From Glandiceps talaboti (taxonomy: Eukaryota; Hemichordata; Enteropneusta; Spengelidae), in NCBI RefSeq assembly GCF_964340395.1, contig NC_135549.1, positions 20,199,842 to 20,263,841 of the forward strand: 64,000 bases of DNA, read 5' to 3'. The position numbers and the translations under genes were made by a program. A model generated the notes under the pieces. It made no database searches and was not told the origin of the DNA. It worked only from the letters and a program-made list of their open reading frames with translations. This document shows, piece by piece, positions 1 through 25,828 of this stretch (its first letter is position 1; each line of letters opens with the position of its first letter).

Positions 1-1603
1 TGAGATGGTTCAATTCTTATACTTATATATGTCAGAGGGGTCGATCGCGAGAGACATGATTTCAATTGGTGAATCTTCATTGACCGCTAATCATTCAGAA
101 TGCATCTAAAATAAAATTGGCATCCCAGATGAGTTCGCATGTTGGCAGGGAGCTTGATAAAATATATCCAAGCAAGATAGGAAATTGCTTACATGTATAG
201 TAGTGTATAGTAGTTTCAATAGCTTGGTGATAGGGAAACTCCAACAAAAACTGTCTTTGACCTTTTGCGCCAGGGGGGTGAATTGAAATCGATTCAATAG
301 ATTTAGACTTTTTGTTAATAGACAGGGGTACCTATTCAAATTGTCTACACTAGTATTATAATCAGGGACCTTTCTTATGAGATTACAGAACCATATATTT
401 CAGACATCGATTAACAGCTCAGAGTATGTAGTGCTGGGGGCTATGTCATCGAACACAGAAGACTTGTCATCCAAAGAAAATATCATTTACGCATCCGTCC
501 TTTTACGACAAAATCCTGCAAAATTGTAAATCTATCGAACTGTCTCCTCTTCATCATCACCATCACCACCATCCCTGGCCGCGCATGATATGCCTTCTTT
601 ACTTTATCACTCCCCCCCCCCCCCCCCCCCCGCCGCGCCTTCCTGCCTTCTATCCAGGTCATCTCAGATAATGTCCTTTATTATTCACTGTAATTTCTTT
701 TTCATCAGTCTGGCCTCAACTGTAGACTGCAATGCCTCACAGCCTTGGCAAATATTTATCCTTTATGACCGATTTGATCAAAATAGAAACGATTCTCCCT
801 ATGATCTCTTTATAATCAGAAAGCCCTGAAACGCCACTTTGTCAAAATAGAAGAGACAATATTACGCATTTTAGCAGACACAAATCTCTCCTAATGTCTT
901 CTCTGAAGTCATTGAATAAAATTGAACACAAATTGGCCCCCGGCAGTAGCCATTTTGGATTCAAATTTATAACAACAATTGTATTTATTCATATGGACCT
1001 GCCATAAAAGGTTACATCTAACGATATCGAAGTTTCCATCAAAACATTGAAGTGCCTGGGGATATAATATGATATATGTTTTGCTCGCCAGTATGTGCAT
1101 GTAATATTGGTTTTGCCTACCGATTTTCAATTAAACGGGTCAATAAATGTTGAAATATTGGCAGTCGTGGAGGTTAGTTAACATCTGCTTTGATACTCAG
1201 TGTAGGGTTTACACGGCTGTATATAATGTGAAAGCTATATATAATGTGAAAGCTAATGAAATTATATTTTCACTTCTGTTCTTAGTGGAATATCTTCTTC
1301 TTCTTTTAAAAAAAAAAAACTTAGTGAGTTTAGATGAAACTGTTGAAATATTGCCTGAGATAATGACCGGCGATCTGATTCAAGTCCAAATCTGGATTTC
1401 AGAGATGTTATTAGTTGTACAAAAGTTGGCATTACGAGCATCACCGATCCATTGACCTCCAACTCTTGATGGACCTTGTTTAATTTTTGAATAGCGTTGA
1501 CGAAATCATGTCATTTATTTCATAAAGCTTTGTACAACCTGAATGGTCATCGGAATCAAAGTATTACCGTACGCGTAGGTGAAATACTTAAGATTCAACT
1601 AAG
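1..1603. other. Intergenic DNA, no gene recognised
   Basis: AT-rich sequence with only short open frames that show no codon bias, splice context or family resemblance. The only marked structure is a run of C at 612-631. I see nothing else I can support. Confidence 0.6.
612..631. repeat. Poly-C tract (20 C)
   Basis: Uninterrupted run of about 20 cytosines, followed by a short GC-rich stretch. It is a homopolymer with no other sign of function; its length is likely to be unstable and poorly sequenced. Confidence 0.9.
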
Positions 1604-2361
1604 ATTCGATTCGTTCGTCAGATCACAAGCCGCAAGCGCATATGAGAAGTCGTAAAAACTGTCACGCTTTTATAGATCAAAATGGTGAGCAATGCCCATG
1701 AATTCGGCTATGTAACGTAAACTTATGTCATAAAAAACGGATCTTTTAATTATTTTTGTTATTTCAATTATAGTTTCAATAACATCGATTTCCTGCTGTA
1801 CTCAGAGAATTCACCTGAGGGTCATATGTCAATGAATATAAATCAGGGCGCCTAAACGACGTGACTAAAATTCTCGCGTTTCTGTAAATATTTGTCACAT
1901 AACACTTTCGTTTTAGACTGGTGCCCAAGAAATCACGTAAATGATGTCATTCAAGTTAGAAAATTTGGCTTAAATGTGACGACATTCAAGAATGGATTCG
2001 CTCATCACAAGCGGATATGAGAAGTCGTAAAAATGTCCCCCTTTTGTGGATCAAAATGATTGGCAAATGGCCACGAATTAGCTTATGTAGCGTAAACTTA
2101 TCTCATAAAACAGAACTTACAATTAATTTTTGTTATTTCAATTATAGTTTCAATAACGTCTATTTCCTGTACTTGGAGAATTCACCTGAGGGTCACATGT
2201 CAATGAATATAAATCGGGTCATAATCTACAATTTTGGCGCCTAAACGACGTTGACTAAAATTCTCGCCTTTCTGTAAATTTTTGGCAAGTCACATTTTTG
2301 TTTTAGACTGGCGTCCAAGAAAACACGCAAATGACGTCATTCAAGTTAGAAATTTGGCTTA
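1604..2361. repeat. Tandem duplication, two ~375-bp units
   Basis: Two diverged copies, about 1604-1986 and 1992-2361, share long blocks in the same order: CATATGAGAAGTCGTAAAAA-like, TTCACCTGAGGGTCA, GGCGCCTAAACGACG, TTTTAGACTGG and GACGTCATTCAAGTTAGAAA. They differ by scattered substitutions and small indels, so the duplication is not recent. No coding frame is kept between the copies. Confidence 0.85.
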
Positions 2362-3122
2362 AATGTGACATTCACACAAAAAAAGTAATGTCGCGGATTT
2401 CTTTAAGTGTCTGATAAGGAAAGGAGAAGGCGAGATGAAAATTAAATATATTACTGACAATGCGACGTGAACAGAAGCAGTTTTGAGAATTCCGTTGCAA
2501 TTTACCAATTTACCAACTAACAATCGAGTGTGTCTGATAAATTGCGTGTCTTTCTAGATTCTCTGATGTTAATTGCGAGATATACTTGGTTTGATACATG
2601 TGCTTCAAATACACAGTTCTTAATTGAAACTCCGGCTTCAATTCAATGTAGCCCCTTGACAGTTGTCTTTCACTCTGAACAAAAAGACGTGCAATTCTCG
2701 CCTGTTGTGAATTGCCATACTGTGAAATTAAAGTCGACGTGCCGTCATCTACATTCGTTATCACAATGTTGATTTTCGAAGGCTGTAAAATTACTCGTCA
2801 TTCGGTCACTAACTTCTCACCGGACGTAAGAAAGTAAATCTATTTCTTACATTGACTGCTATAAAGTAGCAATCTTGATAATGTAATTTCGTAGACACTT
2901 TTTTTGGTCTAAGAAATTCTCAATAATTTGTTACAGATAGTGTCTTGGTGAGTATCGTGTAAGACACCATTCGTTACTTTCATTTGCATTTTTTTAACTA
3001 GTTGATGTCAGAATAGATAATCACAGTAATAGACGCTCTGAATTAATGAAATTGAATGGGTCCAAAATATAACTAAAAAGTAGGGAGTAATAATTATGCA
3101 AATTTGGTCAATCTGTCTATCG

Positions 3123-3300
<178 letters not shown>

Positions 3301-3379
3301 GCTATCTCAAACCTACGGGGATAAAATAAAAACAAATTGGCTGACTTAAAGTAGATTTAAATGAATTGTCTTGTTACTG

Positions 3380-3674
3380 AGTGAGTGAGTGAGTGAGTGA
3401 GTGAGTGAGTGAGTGAGTGAGTGAGTGGGCGCGCGTGAGTGGGCGGGTGAGTGAGTGAGTGAACGGGTGGGTGGGTGAGTGAGTGAACGGGTGGTTGGGT
3501 GGGTGGGTGAGTGAGTGGGCGAGTGAGTGAGCGAGTGAGTGAGTGAGTGAGTGGGTGGGTGGGTGGGTGGCTGAGTGAGTGAGTGAGTGAGTGAGTGATC
3601 ATCTATTAAGTTATTCAGTCATCCATCCATCCATCCATTCATTCATTCATTCATTCATTCATTCATTCATTCAA
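3380..3674. repeat. Degenerate (GAGT/GGGT)n then (CATC/CATT)n
   Basis: A long GAGT-rich tetranucleotide tract with GGGT, GAAC and GGGC variants (3380-3598) is followed after a short gap by CATC and CATT repeats (~3618-3674). Confidence 0.92.
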
Positions 3675-6567
3675 GCATTTATGTGTGTTCATTGATTTAT
3701 CGATTGATTAAACTGTATTTTGCAGATTGTCTTCAAATCTGTGTCTTAAAGTCTCAAAGATGACAAGACAAATATGCAAAAAAAACGAGTTAGTAAAAGA
3801 GGAGGGCTAGAGTGTACTGATACGCCAACGAGGATGATATTTCACGACCTAGGGGGTTGAGAGTATCCAAGGAATTACAAAGTAAGTCAACGTAATGAGG
3901 GACGATGAAATTAGAAGCATTGCGTGATACATCAATCACTTAGTCATCATGTCAACTTCACAAATAATGGATGGGAAAGAAGATTCAAACATTACAGGAC
4001 TTGCACGTTAGTTTCGTCTTGCAATCAAAGTATTATATAATTCACATTGACTGAAGCATATAGACACTCCACTGTCTACTATTGAAGTGATTTTTCATAA
4101 CCTTAGCTTGTGGAGTCACTTGCAGTGCTGACTAAAACATCATGATTGATATTCGCTTGACAATATATCTCAGAACTAGATTCGCCGTGTTTCGCAATAT
4201 ATGAGGAAACTCTACAAGTAATAAATAACGTCTGCTGAGTTCCCCTTTCACGTAATATGTGATTTAATTTAATTAGTACTAATTATGTACTTCCTTGTAA
4301 CAAAGTATTGTAAATAAGGTAAGTTGTTGTCATCTAGCGTTATGTTATTTGAATTTCATAACTAGCAGTCAGTTCGACAGTTGGGTAAATAAATAACCAT
4401 TTCATAATTTTCAACACGAAGTGACGTTCACAATCATATGTTATCTTTCACCTTTGTTGTTATTGGCGGTGGTGATTGTTTTTTTCTTTTGCTTTATTTG
4501 CTGTTGTTTGTGGGGTTTCTCGATAAGACAGACACAATGTCTAAACAGGCACAGTGGTGGCGCTATATATGGGAAGGTATTTAAAAAATTCACAATAGAC
4601 AAAAAGGCGTATCACCCACCCACCAACTGAACTGGTGATGGAATATGCAAATTGTGCAACTTTCTAAAGACATAATGTAAATTTTTTGACATTGCTAAAT
4701 CAAGATAGCAAATTCGTGTTTATTTTAATTAAAATTCCAAAACCAAATGGTAGACTCAATTCTAAGCCACATTGTCACTTTAATAGTCAGAAAATGACAT
4801 ATAACATAATTACTTTTCGCTTCCCTGGTGGCATGATATATAAAAACAATTGACAAGACCAATTAATTTTCCGTGTATATTTCAACGTTCTATTATATAT
4901 CAAGAATATTTCGGACGCCGATGAGATCTGCCAGCACATATATAGAACGGTGAAATAAGAACAAAGTCGTTATTTTCTACGGGGGAAGACACTAACTCTT
5001 TATAGCAAACTGCACGTACATTGTATACTATTACCTTCGGGTGATCAATCATGTCGGTTGTCGTGGTATACAATACGGTCGGTACTTTCCATTTTTACAT
5101 TGTAAGTCTTCGTTTTCACACAGATCGAGACTATATACGCTTGGAGCTTTTTCGCATATTATTAAACGCCTTTTTTTTTTTACTATTTTAGCTTCTCGGG
5201 GTAATTTCAAACGTAAAGAGAAAGTGGTTTCATGGACAAGAAATCATAATTGTAATATATCGCTACTCTATGAAAAATGACCCTCAGTATTGACATTAAG
5301 CTTGGAAAGATACTGAGGATGAGAAAATTATTAGCGCACTGCGAATATTTTTTATTTTTTTCAAGTAATAAAGCAGCTTTACTATCATGTTTCTCTACTT
5401 GACAAAACAATGCAAAACAACACAGACCAAGTCTGTATTTGTGACTCAATTAATTGCAAAAAAAAAATACTAGCATGTGTGAAAAGCTTGTCATTGTACA
5501 CAATGAAGTGATTCGTAAACTGGATTAACGCAAATATTCACTACGTCATGTCAAGTCTGCGCATGTATCTGTCCCTTCCCCCATGTAGTGAAATATCACC
5601 ATGTACGTAAATAGTTTGATTACTTGTGTTTATTTGTGATTGGGAAGGTTTTTTTGCCTTAACTCAGTCTGTTTGAAAAAAGAAGATTATTTTCCTGTAT
5701 ATACAATAAACAAAGTGTTAAGACATTGTTTTATTTATTTTTTAATTGTTTATGCAATTATGAGTCACAAACATATACTTGGCTTAATTTGTTTTACATT
5801 ATTATTGTGACTAGCAAAAATATATTAAACATTCATCCACATTACCACCTTAACGTTGGACAAGATATATGCCATCATACGCAATGAAGTTATTTAAACA
5901 CATGTCTAGTACAAAACGTCGTAGGTAAGAATATTACAACACTTATTGAGCTCCCATATACCGTTGGGTGAACAACTGTAGTTTGTGATCATGGTCATAA
6001 TTTTTTGCGATCGCCTCTGAGGGCAGTATTAGCCAGTATAGACATGAGTTTTGAATCAAGGTCTTCGTCTGTTGTTGTTTTTTATTTGAAGTCAATGTAA
6101 AATGCAAAATATGAGTAATAGTTCCTTGTAAAATCTATTATACAGTGAGTGTACAATATCAATTTTAAAAGGATGATGGCTTTAATATTAGGGATCATGT
6201 CAAGAAATTCCCTGGTAACGGCGGTGTCTTTCTTGATAAGTCGACGTCCTTCCAATCTCGTATCTTTCATCCTCACTTTCATTATGTCCCCTTCTTATAA
6301 CTTTTCTCCCTTTCTGTCTCTTCATGTCTCTCTCTTCAGTCTCTGACATTCCACCCGCTTTGTTTCATATTTTGTCCCAGTCTGTCTCTGTCCGCCTTTC
6401 TCTTTACCTCCATATCGGTCCGATCCATCTTTTTAATCCTCTCTCCCCCACAGTCTCCCACTAGAACTCGTTCCTTCCTTTCCTCTCCCTCATGTCTGTC
6501 TGTTTCCCTTTTCCTGTTGCTTCTTTCTCATTTTTCTTTCTTTCTGTCTATTTTAGGGATGGGATCT

Positions 6568-6687
<120 letters not shown>

Positions 6688-7204
6688 ATAAGGTTAACAA
6701 TGACACGTGAAGTATTGCCCTCGTCGTGTTTTCCTGAACATTTTACAATGTAATATTAAAGAAGTGGCAACTGTGACAAATCTTTTCTTACTTTTTTGTA
6801 AATTTTGCACATAAAAAATAAACATTCGAATTACAAATAACATGTGGTACCTTTCCACTCTCAAAGTTGGTTTCCACAGTTGTAACATTACCTTGAAGTG
6901 TTCTTAAAAACTTATTGGAGGTGAATATTTTGACGGGGAGGGAGGTGTATGATTGAGTTCAGATTATTAAGTGGTAATTGGTTATATTTGGAGCCTTGGG
7001 CGTTAATTTTAATAGTTATATGAAGTATGGAGTATATGAAAAAAAGTTTACGTGAACACGTCAAGAAGCCAGGGAGGGTTACTCAAAAATATTTATAATA
7101 CAATATCAACACATTATTGAAAACATATCTTAGTTCATATGGGTGTTTGATGTGATGTTTTACGACCACATTGTCTATCATTGATGTCAGATGTTCGTCG
7201 CGCA

Positions 7205-7241
<37 letters not shown>
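7205..7241. repeat. (CA)n microsatellite
   Basis: About 18 CA dinucleotides. Confidence 0.95.
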
Positions 7242-7243
<2 letters not shown>

Positions 7244-7372
7244 CTATGAGAAAGGACAAGTTAAAATGTATTGCACTGAAATATCGATAACACTTGTTAG
7301 GACGGTACAATTTTTAAAAAGATTTTATGTTCATTTGTAACCTTTCGTAAGAAAGGATAACTTTATAGCTTT

Positions 7373-7459
7373 GTCTGTCTGTCTGCCTGTCTGTCTGCCT
7401 ATCTATCTGTCTGTCTGTCTGTCTGTCTGCCTGCCTGCCTGCCTGCCTGTCTGTCTGTA

Positions 7460-7495
<36 letters not shown>

Positions 7496-7509
7496 CGTCC
7501 GTCCGTATA

Positions 7510-7544
<35 letters not shown>

Positions 7545-7576
7545 ATGTATGTATGTATGTATGTATGTATGTATGT
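7373..7576. repeat. Compound (TCTG)n-(TG)n-(TATG)n microsatellite
   Basis: TCTG/TGCC tetranucleotides (~7373-7505) pass into TG dinucleotides and then about 12 TATG units ending at 7576. Confidence 0.95.
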
Positions 7577-8752
7577 GGACACAGATAATGTTTAACTTTA
7601 CTGTAAGTGAATAACACTTATTTTAGATACTGTACAATTTAAACGGGATTGTTCTTGTTGTATGGAAAACGTCTTCTTTATTTTTTTCCCAAATGAATAA
7701 TAAATCTTACTATTTACCCAACAACACAGACGAAAACTATATGTATCAACGTGTAATGGGAGAGTATCTAGCATTGCCGTAAAGGGGACAGTAGTTTACA
7801 TGATAGGGTTTAACTCAATGATAGGGTTATTTAAACTATTTATATAAAAGTCAGTTATCACCTTGATATGAGCTGAACTATTAGTTGCGTATATTTTTGG
7901 GCATATTATACATTACAAACTAATGACATGATTAAGTTGCGTTTGTCACAATTGGTAGCGGCTTACACCACCAGTGAACGTTTTTAAACGTTCATACAGA
8001 AGAAAGTAGTTGTTTGTCAGACAGTCTGTGACGTTATGTATGTGAATAATGTTGGGGTAATACATTATCCCTTTAACCATGTTACTGATTGGCTGCAGGA
8101 TTATATTTTAGCAAAGTAACGTGGAAACCAGTTTACTTGATTTAAAAACGTCGTCTGCTCCAACAACATCGTGTTACCGCTAATTGCTAGACTTCATCTA
8201 GTTGGATTGATAAAAGTATTCATAAATAGTACGGAACCCATTTCATAGTCCAGCATCAAGGTTAGGTTACATAGTATCACAGATAGGATTACTACCAAGT
8301 TTCCAATACAGGTCGTGTAAAAAGCTGGACCGTGTGAGGTCAAAGACAGCCAATCATATTGCGGGTAGGCATGATTGTTGTTTCCAGTACATGACCTTTA
8401 GACCTGGTTGATGACCTCGTGTAGCTATGTAGTCTCGCTGCACTGTCGTTTACTTGTAAACAACACAACATAACCCACTACCCTAAAGTTCCACCTGTGG
8501 GCTCAAATTACACAAGGTAGGTTAACAGTAACGGGTTCTTTACCTTGTAATTTTTAACTAAAGCTCACATACGTGGTGGAGTGACTTTAATAGGATATAA
8601 TGTGACTATCATGAACATATGGCTTACTAACCTACTCATTTAACCCTTACTTGTCACAATAATCCATGTATATTTTAGAATGCTCTTGATCTATGTTATG
8701 TCAAATTCATGTGAGTGAAATATCAAAATACTCAAATTTAGGGGCCGGTGTA

Positions 8753-8840
8753 AGTCCAAAGTGCAATAGAAGTGAAGCATTGATTGTGAAAAAGCCAAGC
8801 ATTTACATGACATGTTCTGTAACTAGTGTGGTAGCGAGGT
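8753..8840. repeat. Dispersed repeat, copy 1 of 2
   Basis: A stretch of about 80 bp beginning near CCAAAGTGCAATA and ending near TTCTGTAACTAGT is almost identical to 37535-37612, in the same orientation, 29 kb away. I see no terminal repeats and no coding content. Confidence 0.75.
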
Positions 8841-10296
8841 AATACATGTATAATATGTATAGGTGTAGTTATGTATGAACTCTTACGTGAAGTAAATATT
8901 AAAGAACTGGTGTAAGAAACAGGGACAAGACATTACTGGGACAAGCCATTAGCCAAGCAAGTGGACTTGTTATCAAAGAGTACCAATATTTACACATGTG
9001 ATGATGGGCTCTTACATAACACAAGTAAACAGCTGTAAAACCTCTATTCGGCCGTCTACATGGACTGCAATTGAGGCAAACCTTATCTCCGTACCGTCTT
9101 ATATCAGTTGTTATCAATTTATTAGGCTATTATAAGTAACGCTACAAACAGCTTTAGAGAATGCAAACAACTTTTATGACACCCGTTTTCGCCAGGCAAG
9201 CCCGCGGGTTTGTTGCACTTGGACCGCTAATGGTTTGTGACTGTCATGAACAAATATTTACATGTACCACATTTCAGACAAGGCTATATGCCATTGTAGG
9301 AAAGTTTTTTTCTTCCATCACAATCCAAAACACAATTACCCCCCCACCCCTCGACAATTTTCAAAACAGCATGACCCCACACTGCCAATTTCAAACACAG
9401 TGTGACCCCTGGCTGAAGAAAATGACCGGTCCCTTAGCATTGCGCCCTTAATAGAATTTGGCAATGGACGATCTTTAATGTGTCAGGAAAATTACCTCCG
9501 CTGACAGGGCTGTTGTTGCACTCGGACCCCGTGCGTGGTAGTCGAACTAGATCTGGTGACTGAGTAAGTTATGGAGTAATCGAATGTGACTAGTGTGCGG
9601 GATGCAGGCTTCGGGCCAAATTGCGGACTGGACGCCAAATTTGCGGGTCAATTTGCAAGCTGCGGGCCAAATTGCAGGTCAATTTTTGAGCATTAATATT
9701 TAATGTTATTTCGGGACCACTGTTGGTTTTATACTGTGTCACTCTACTCTAGTAAAATGAAAGAAAGAATTAATGCTATCTCTCTGAATCTAGGTTCTTT
9801 CATACATATTACATAGGTGCTTAGTGGTATTTAACACATCTTCATTTATATAAACTCCGCGTCTTGCAGTACCTCGGGTTAATGACCTTAGATGACACAT
9901 GACCGTACTAAACTGACCTACATTTTCAGTGTATAATTTATTTAGCATGAGTCGAGTATGCGTCAATGCCGAGCCTGATATATCACATTCACAACTCCCC
10001 AGTGACCTTTTGAAATCGTGTCTGGTGATCATAATTTACATGTAACAAAGCACTTCAGAACATCTGGAAGATAAACGTTTACAGCCTGTAAAAGAGAGCG
10101 AGCACTGAGTTAAGGTTCAGGTCAGTGAGTTCACTTACAAGTATGGTTTATCGTAGCATACAGGTATCGAAGGTACAGAGTCCGTGGCCGGGGATAAAGG
10201 CTATAATTGTATATACAGTATAGCCTAGAGTTAATTATAGGGTAAATAATCATATTGATCCAATATTATCCATCCACTCTGTCTCTCTTTATAGAA

Positions 10297-21316
<11,020 letters not shown>

Positions 21317-21989
21317 ATGGATGACATCTTAAATGATGTATATTTCTTCAGTAGTGCAATGTAGTGTCTACCAATTATATATCAATGATATGATCTTTAT
21401 AAATTTTGTACATATAGAGCAATTTCAATTTATAATGCAATCATATCAAATGTAATCTAAACTCATATAAAAATATTTAATCAAGAAAATTGTATTACTT
21501 AAATACCTATAACATTAGCCTTCCTGTTCTTCTTACCAGTCTTATCTTGTCTTATCAGTCACTTTTAAAGAAGGACTTACGAATTAGCAGTGTTCCTTGA
21601 CACAATGACATCTTGTCTTGTAACATTTTTTCTGGTCGTGTTTATAATCAGTTTAATAGTTAGGTGGGTTTTAGGGTTATTTGTTGATGTTTTGTTTGTT
21701 TTACGTCGTTTTTGGGGTGTCCATCTATGGTGGATGTGTATTGATGGATACATTTTGCAACAGGGTTCATTGGGAAATCAGTGCTGTGCGCTGAAATCTT
21801 AATCTGTAAAATACTGTAGTACTATAGAGACTCAATTCAAGTGTCTAACCCCATATAGTCACTTGCAAGTTTTCTTGTATGGCCGTGACCTTTGACCTGC
21901 ACCTACTTGGTCAATGAGTCTGAAACTTGGTGAGATGTTTCTAAAAGTGTTATTCTGCAGATTTTCTTCGAAATATTTTGACACAATTG

Positions 21990-22640
21990 ACCCCAGCAAC
22001 CATGACCAAGCCCTTAGCAACAACCGAATGGCAGTATATTTTGCTCAAATAACAACATCATCTAGATCTGGTAGGTATGTGAGTAAACATTCAAAAGATG
22101 TATGCAAATATCCCTAGCAACAACATCACGCCCATAGCAACAGCCAAATGGTCGTGTATTTCACAAAGATAACAACAGGGATTAATAGACAATTGAACAA
22201 ACATTAAAAAATGTCTGTAAATTTGCCTAGCAACAAGCCCATGCCCATAGCAACAACCAAATAATCACGTATATTGCGAAGGTAAGAACAGGAATTGAAA
22301 GACAAATGAATAAACACTCAAAAAATGTATGCAAATGTTCCTAGCAACATGACCACGCTCATAGCAACAGCCAAATAACCACATATATTTTGAAGATAAC
22401 AACTGGGATTAAGAGACAATTGAATAAACATTCAAAAAAGTATGTAAATTGCCTAGCAACAAGACCATGCCCATAGCAACAGTCAAATAATCACGTATAT
22501 TGCAAAGATAATATCAGGAATTCATACACAAGTGAATAAAAACATTCAAAAATGTATACAAATGTATCTAGCAACATGACCACACCCATAGCAACAGCCA
22601 AATGATGGCATATATCACAAAGATAGGCAACTGGATAGTC
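21990..22640. repeat. ~113-bp tandem array, about 6 units
   Basis: Units start near CCTAGCAACAAGACCATGCC and continue CATAGCAACAGCCAAAT. Starts fall at about 21995, 22112, 22226, 22340, 22452 and 22567. The same motif in inverted orientation (GGTCTTGTTGCTAGG) occurs at about 18700-18850 and 28860-29010, so the family is dispersed as well as arrayed. Confidence 0.88.
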
Positions 22641-23160
22641 ATTCAGCAAATGAACACCTATTGTTAGCATGGACTAGCATATGGATAAACACTTTTAAAA
22701 ACTGTACAGTTGCGCTACAACGCCATTGGCGGTATTTTTTATTTTATATATACTTTTTTTTTCATATGTGAGATAGTTATGTTTTCTGTTGTTTCCCATA
22801 TGGTCTCTGTATTGTTGGTTTCTTCTCATCAGATGTACAACCATTACCGATTTGAAGAACAGTTTATTGTCTTTTTAAGTTGATGTCAGTTTCCGCGTAC
22901 ACTATTTCTTGCAGGATTTCATAAGGCCTAAAAAAATTGTTTGGTTCAGGTTTCCCGACCCCACCTAGTTTTTCACTGCCGACTCTAAACATTCTTTATG
23001 TATTCGAGAAAAAAAATAATAAAATCGCGAAAATTGTGAAGTCTCGCGAGAAATAGTGAATGCGGAAACTGACATCAACTTAAAAAGACAAAATGAAACT
23101 GTTCTTCCAATCTGTAATAGCTGTAAATCTGATAGGAAGAAATAAATAAGAGATATCGGT

Positions 23161-23625
23161 TTACAACTAGTACACAGTAAACATCACAGAGCATTCATCA
23201 AAGAAGCAACAGGATCAAGACCATGTGACAGCAAACGATGCGCCATCTGCCCCTACATGGAGAAGACAGACACATTTCAAGGGCCAAATGCACAGCATTA
23301 TAAAATAATACACCACATCAACTGCAAATCAGCAAACCTAGTGTATGCAATACATTGCTCACATTGCGAAAAAATAGTCTATGTTCGAGAAACCGGCGAT
23401 ACAATATACACACGAATGCAGAATCACCTATCACAAATCAAGAAAAAAAATAGATATGAACCAGTACCAATTCACTTCAATGGACCATCTCACTCAATAA
23501 AACACTTCAGAATCATAGCAATTGAAAAACTCTACACACCAGATAAAACCTACCGTCAACTACGTGAATCATTGTGGATAAAAAAACTAGACACACTCAC
23601 CAATGGCATCAATAGAAAACAGTAA
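23161..23625 (+). mobile_element. Penelope-like element, GIY-YIG endonuclease C-terminus
   Basis: An open frame runs from about 23161 through the Met at 23257 to TAA at 23623-23625. It has a Cys cluster CDSKRCAICPYM, then NCKSANLVYAIHCSHC, then VYVRETGDTIYTRMQNHLSQ and VPIHFNGPSHS. This is the order seen at the C-terminus of Penelope-like retroelements: Cys-rich linker, then GIY-YIG nuclease with its Arg and His helices. The canonical YVGETG reads YVRETG here. The reverse transcriptase is absent, so the copy is 5'-truncated and cannot move on its own. Confidence 0.8.
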
Positions 23626-23837
23626 CATAGCAACCAGTAGTCACCAGTACTCCACAGCTGGCTGAGTGTAATATTCATACCATTCCAAGACAAGAACACT
23701 AATTTGCATGACAATAACCACTGTCTTCAGTATTTAAAGTGTAACAGAACTTGACTTGTTTGATAGAACTGGAGACCCACCGATGAAGAGGAGCTCAGTC
23801 TCTTCGAAATATTTGGGTTAGAACTGTATGGTACATG

Positions 23838-23952
<115 letters not shown>

Positions 23953-24119
23953 ATTAAGAATTCTAAAATTGAGCGTAATCGAAACCACACAATTTTTTAT
24001 TAGGCCCAATTCGCGATTTTATTATTTCTCGAATTCGTAAACAAATGTTTAGGGTCGGTGGTGAAAAACTAGGTGGGTGGGGAAACCGGAACTAAACAAT
24101 TGTTTTAAGGCCTTAACGA

Positions 24120-25240
24120 AAACATAGATAAAAACGTTGTAATAATGTTTCCATATAAAATAATTTAAAAACGTACTAATCAAAACGAAACTGAAACGAA
24201 AATAAAACTATTTGCATTTTACGACAAATTACAATCAACATGAGAAGAAAATCATTTCAATTTGTGGTAAAATAGAAATTAAAGCAAAGTAAAACCAAAT
24301 GAAAATTACAGTAAAATGAAATACAAACCCGAAACAATTCAAGCTTTTACCAAAAAAAAGTCGTAAAATTTTTAGAAAGTCGAAGTAAATTCGAAGAAAA
24401 AGCAAAGTAATATAAAAATGGAAATTTCAGTATAATAAAATACAAACCCCAAACGAAAATTTAAAAAAAATCAAACTTTTACAAAAAAGTCAGAAACAAA
24501 TTTCTTTAAAAAATAAATACGAAGAAAAGGCGAAGTAAATTCCAAATGAAAAGCAAAGTAAAATGAATATGGCGAATAAGTTGTAATCATATTTGGATTA
24601 TTCTGTCAGATCCAGTTAGCCACTGAAGTGAAGAAGGGCGAGTGATTTGTCCGAAATATGTCTGTTTTGTCAATCAAAAGTGAAAGACGAGAACATGTCT
24701 ATAAAGATGTTACCAAATGTATCAAACACTAAGGTTGAATAAAACGAAAGGGGAAATTAAAGTGAAAAGCAAAGTAAAACCAGATGAAACAGAAAATGAA
24801 AATGAAATCAAAATTAAAATCAAACTTTAATCGAAATAAGATCGAATTTTCTTTATCATAAACTGAAATGAAGACCTTCAACGCCATGGCACAGAGAGCT
24901 TCCACTATGGCCCAGAGCTGCCAAAGAACAGTTGGCATTTCAGCAGTATAGGAATCGACATGGCTGATTAAGCTATTTACATCTCACTCGAATTGCGATC
25001 AGCTCACGCTTCCATGAACACATTCAAAGTTTTCCTGCAACGTACAAAAATGCATTAAGCAAATTTCTCACCAAACGTGCATACTAAACTTCCACAAGAT
25101 TGATTAAATATGTATCGTTTGTGCATGTTCCGTTTTTCATGTCTGGAGAGGTGGTAGGTAAAATAAAAGTGAAAAGTAAAGTAAAATCGAAAGAAAATTA
25201 ACATTAAAATGAAATGAAAAGTAAAACCACTATTGATTTA
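24120..25240. repeat. A/G-rich low-complexity tract
   Basis: For about 1.1 kb the + strand is rich in AAAGTAAAA, GAAAATGAAA and AAACGAAA strings with no fixed period, broken by short normal sequence near 24590-24720 and 24890-25140. No coding frame is supported. Confidence 0.6.
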
Positions 25241-25828
25241 AAAACAAACTTAAAATATAACGATCCTACTATGGCCCAGGGCTGTCCTAGACCAGTGTGC
25301 AGTTCGGTGGTATAGTAAACAACATGCTCATTTTTTAAGTCTTTGAGGACAGCAGGCAAAGTTCAAATATCAAAAATATCAGTTATAATCGATGAAATAA
25401 CATCATCCATCACTGAATACTGTAGGTAGGCTAATGCTCCAATCACTTGGTGACAACTCCTAATATTGTTTTGGAAATCAAGTCAGCCGTTTCTATCAAA
25501 TGATAAACAAAACATCTTCACAAAACTCTCATGGTAAAAATTAGAAAGTGAAAGCACTTGTAGTTAGGGGAATGTTATTGGACAGAGAAATTATTATCGA
25601 TTCTTGTAGGTCTTTAAGATAGAACATATAATATTAAGGTAATGATCAAGGTTATCGCATAGATCTGATATGATCCCTCGAATGGTGCTACACATTATTC
25701 ATTGTCACACACCTTGTAAGTTGTATCACATAGATCTGATATGATCCCTCTAACATTGACACACATTACATTCATTGTCACACCTTGTTGTAATTTTTCG
25801 TTTGCTTCTTTAACAATTGTTCCTAGAA

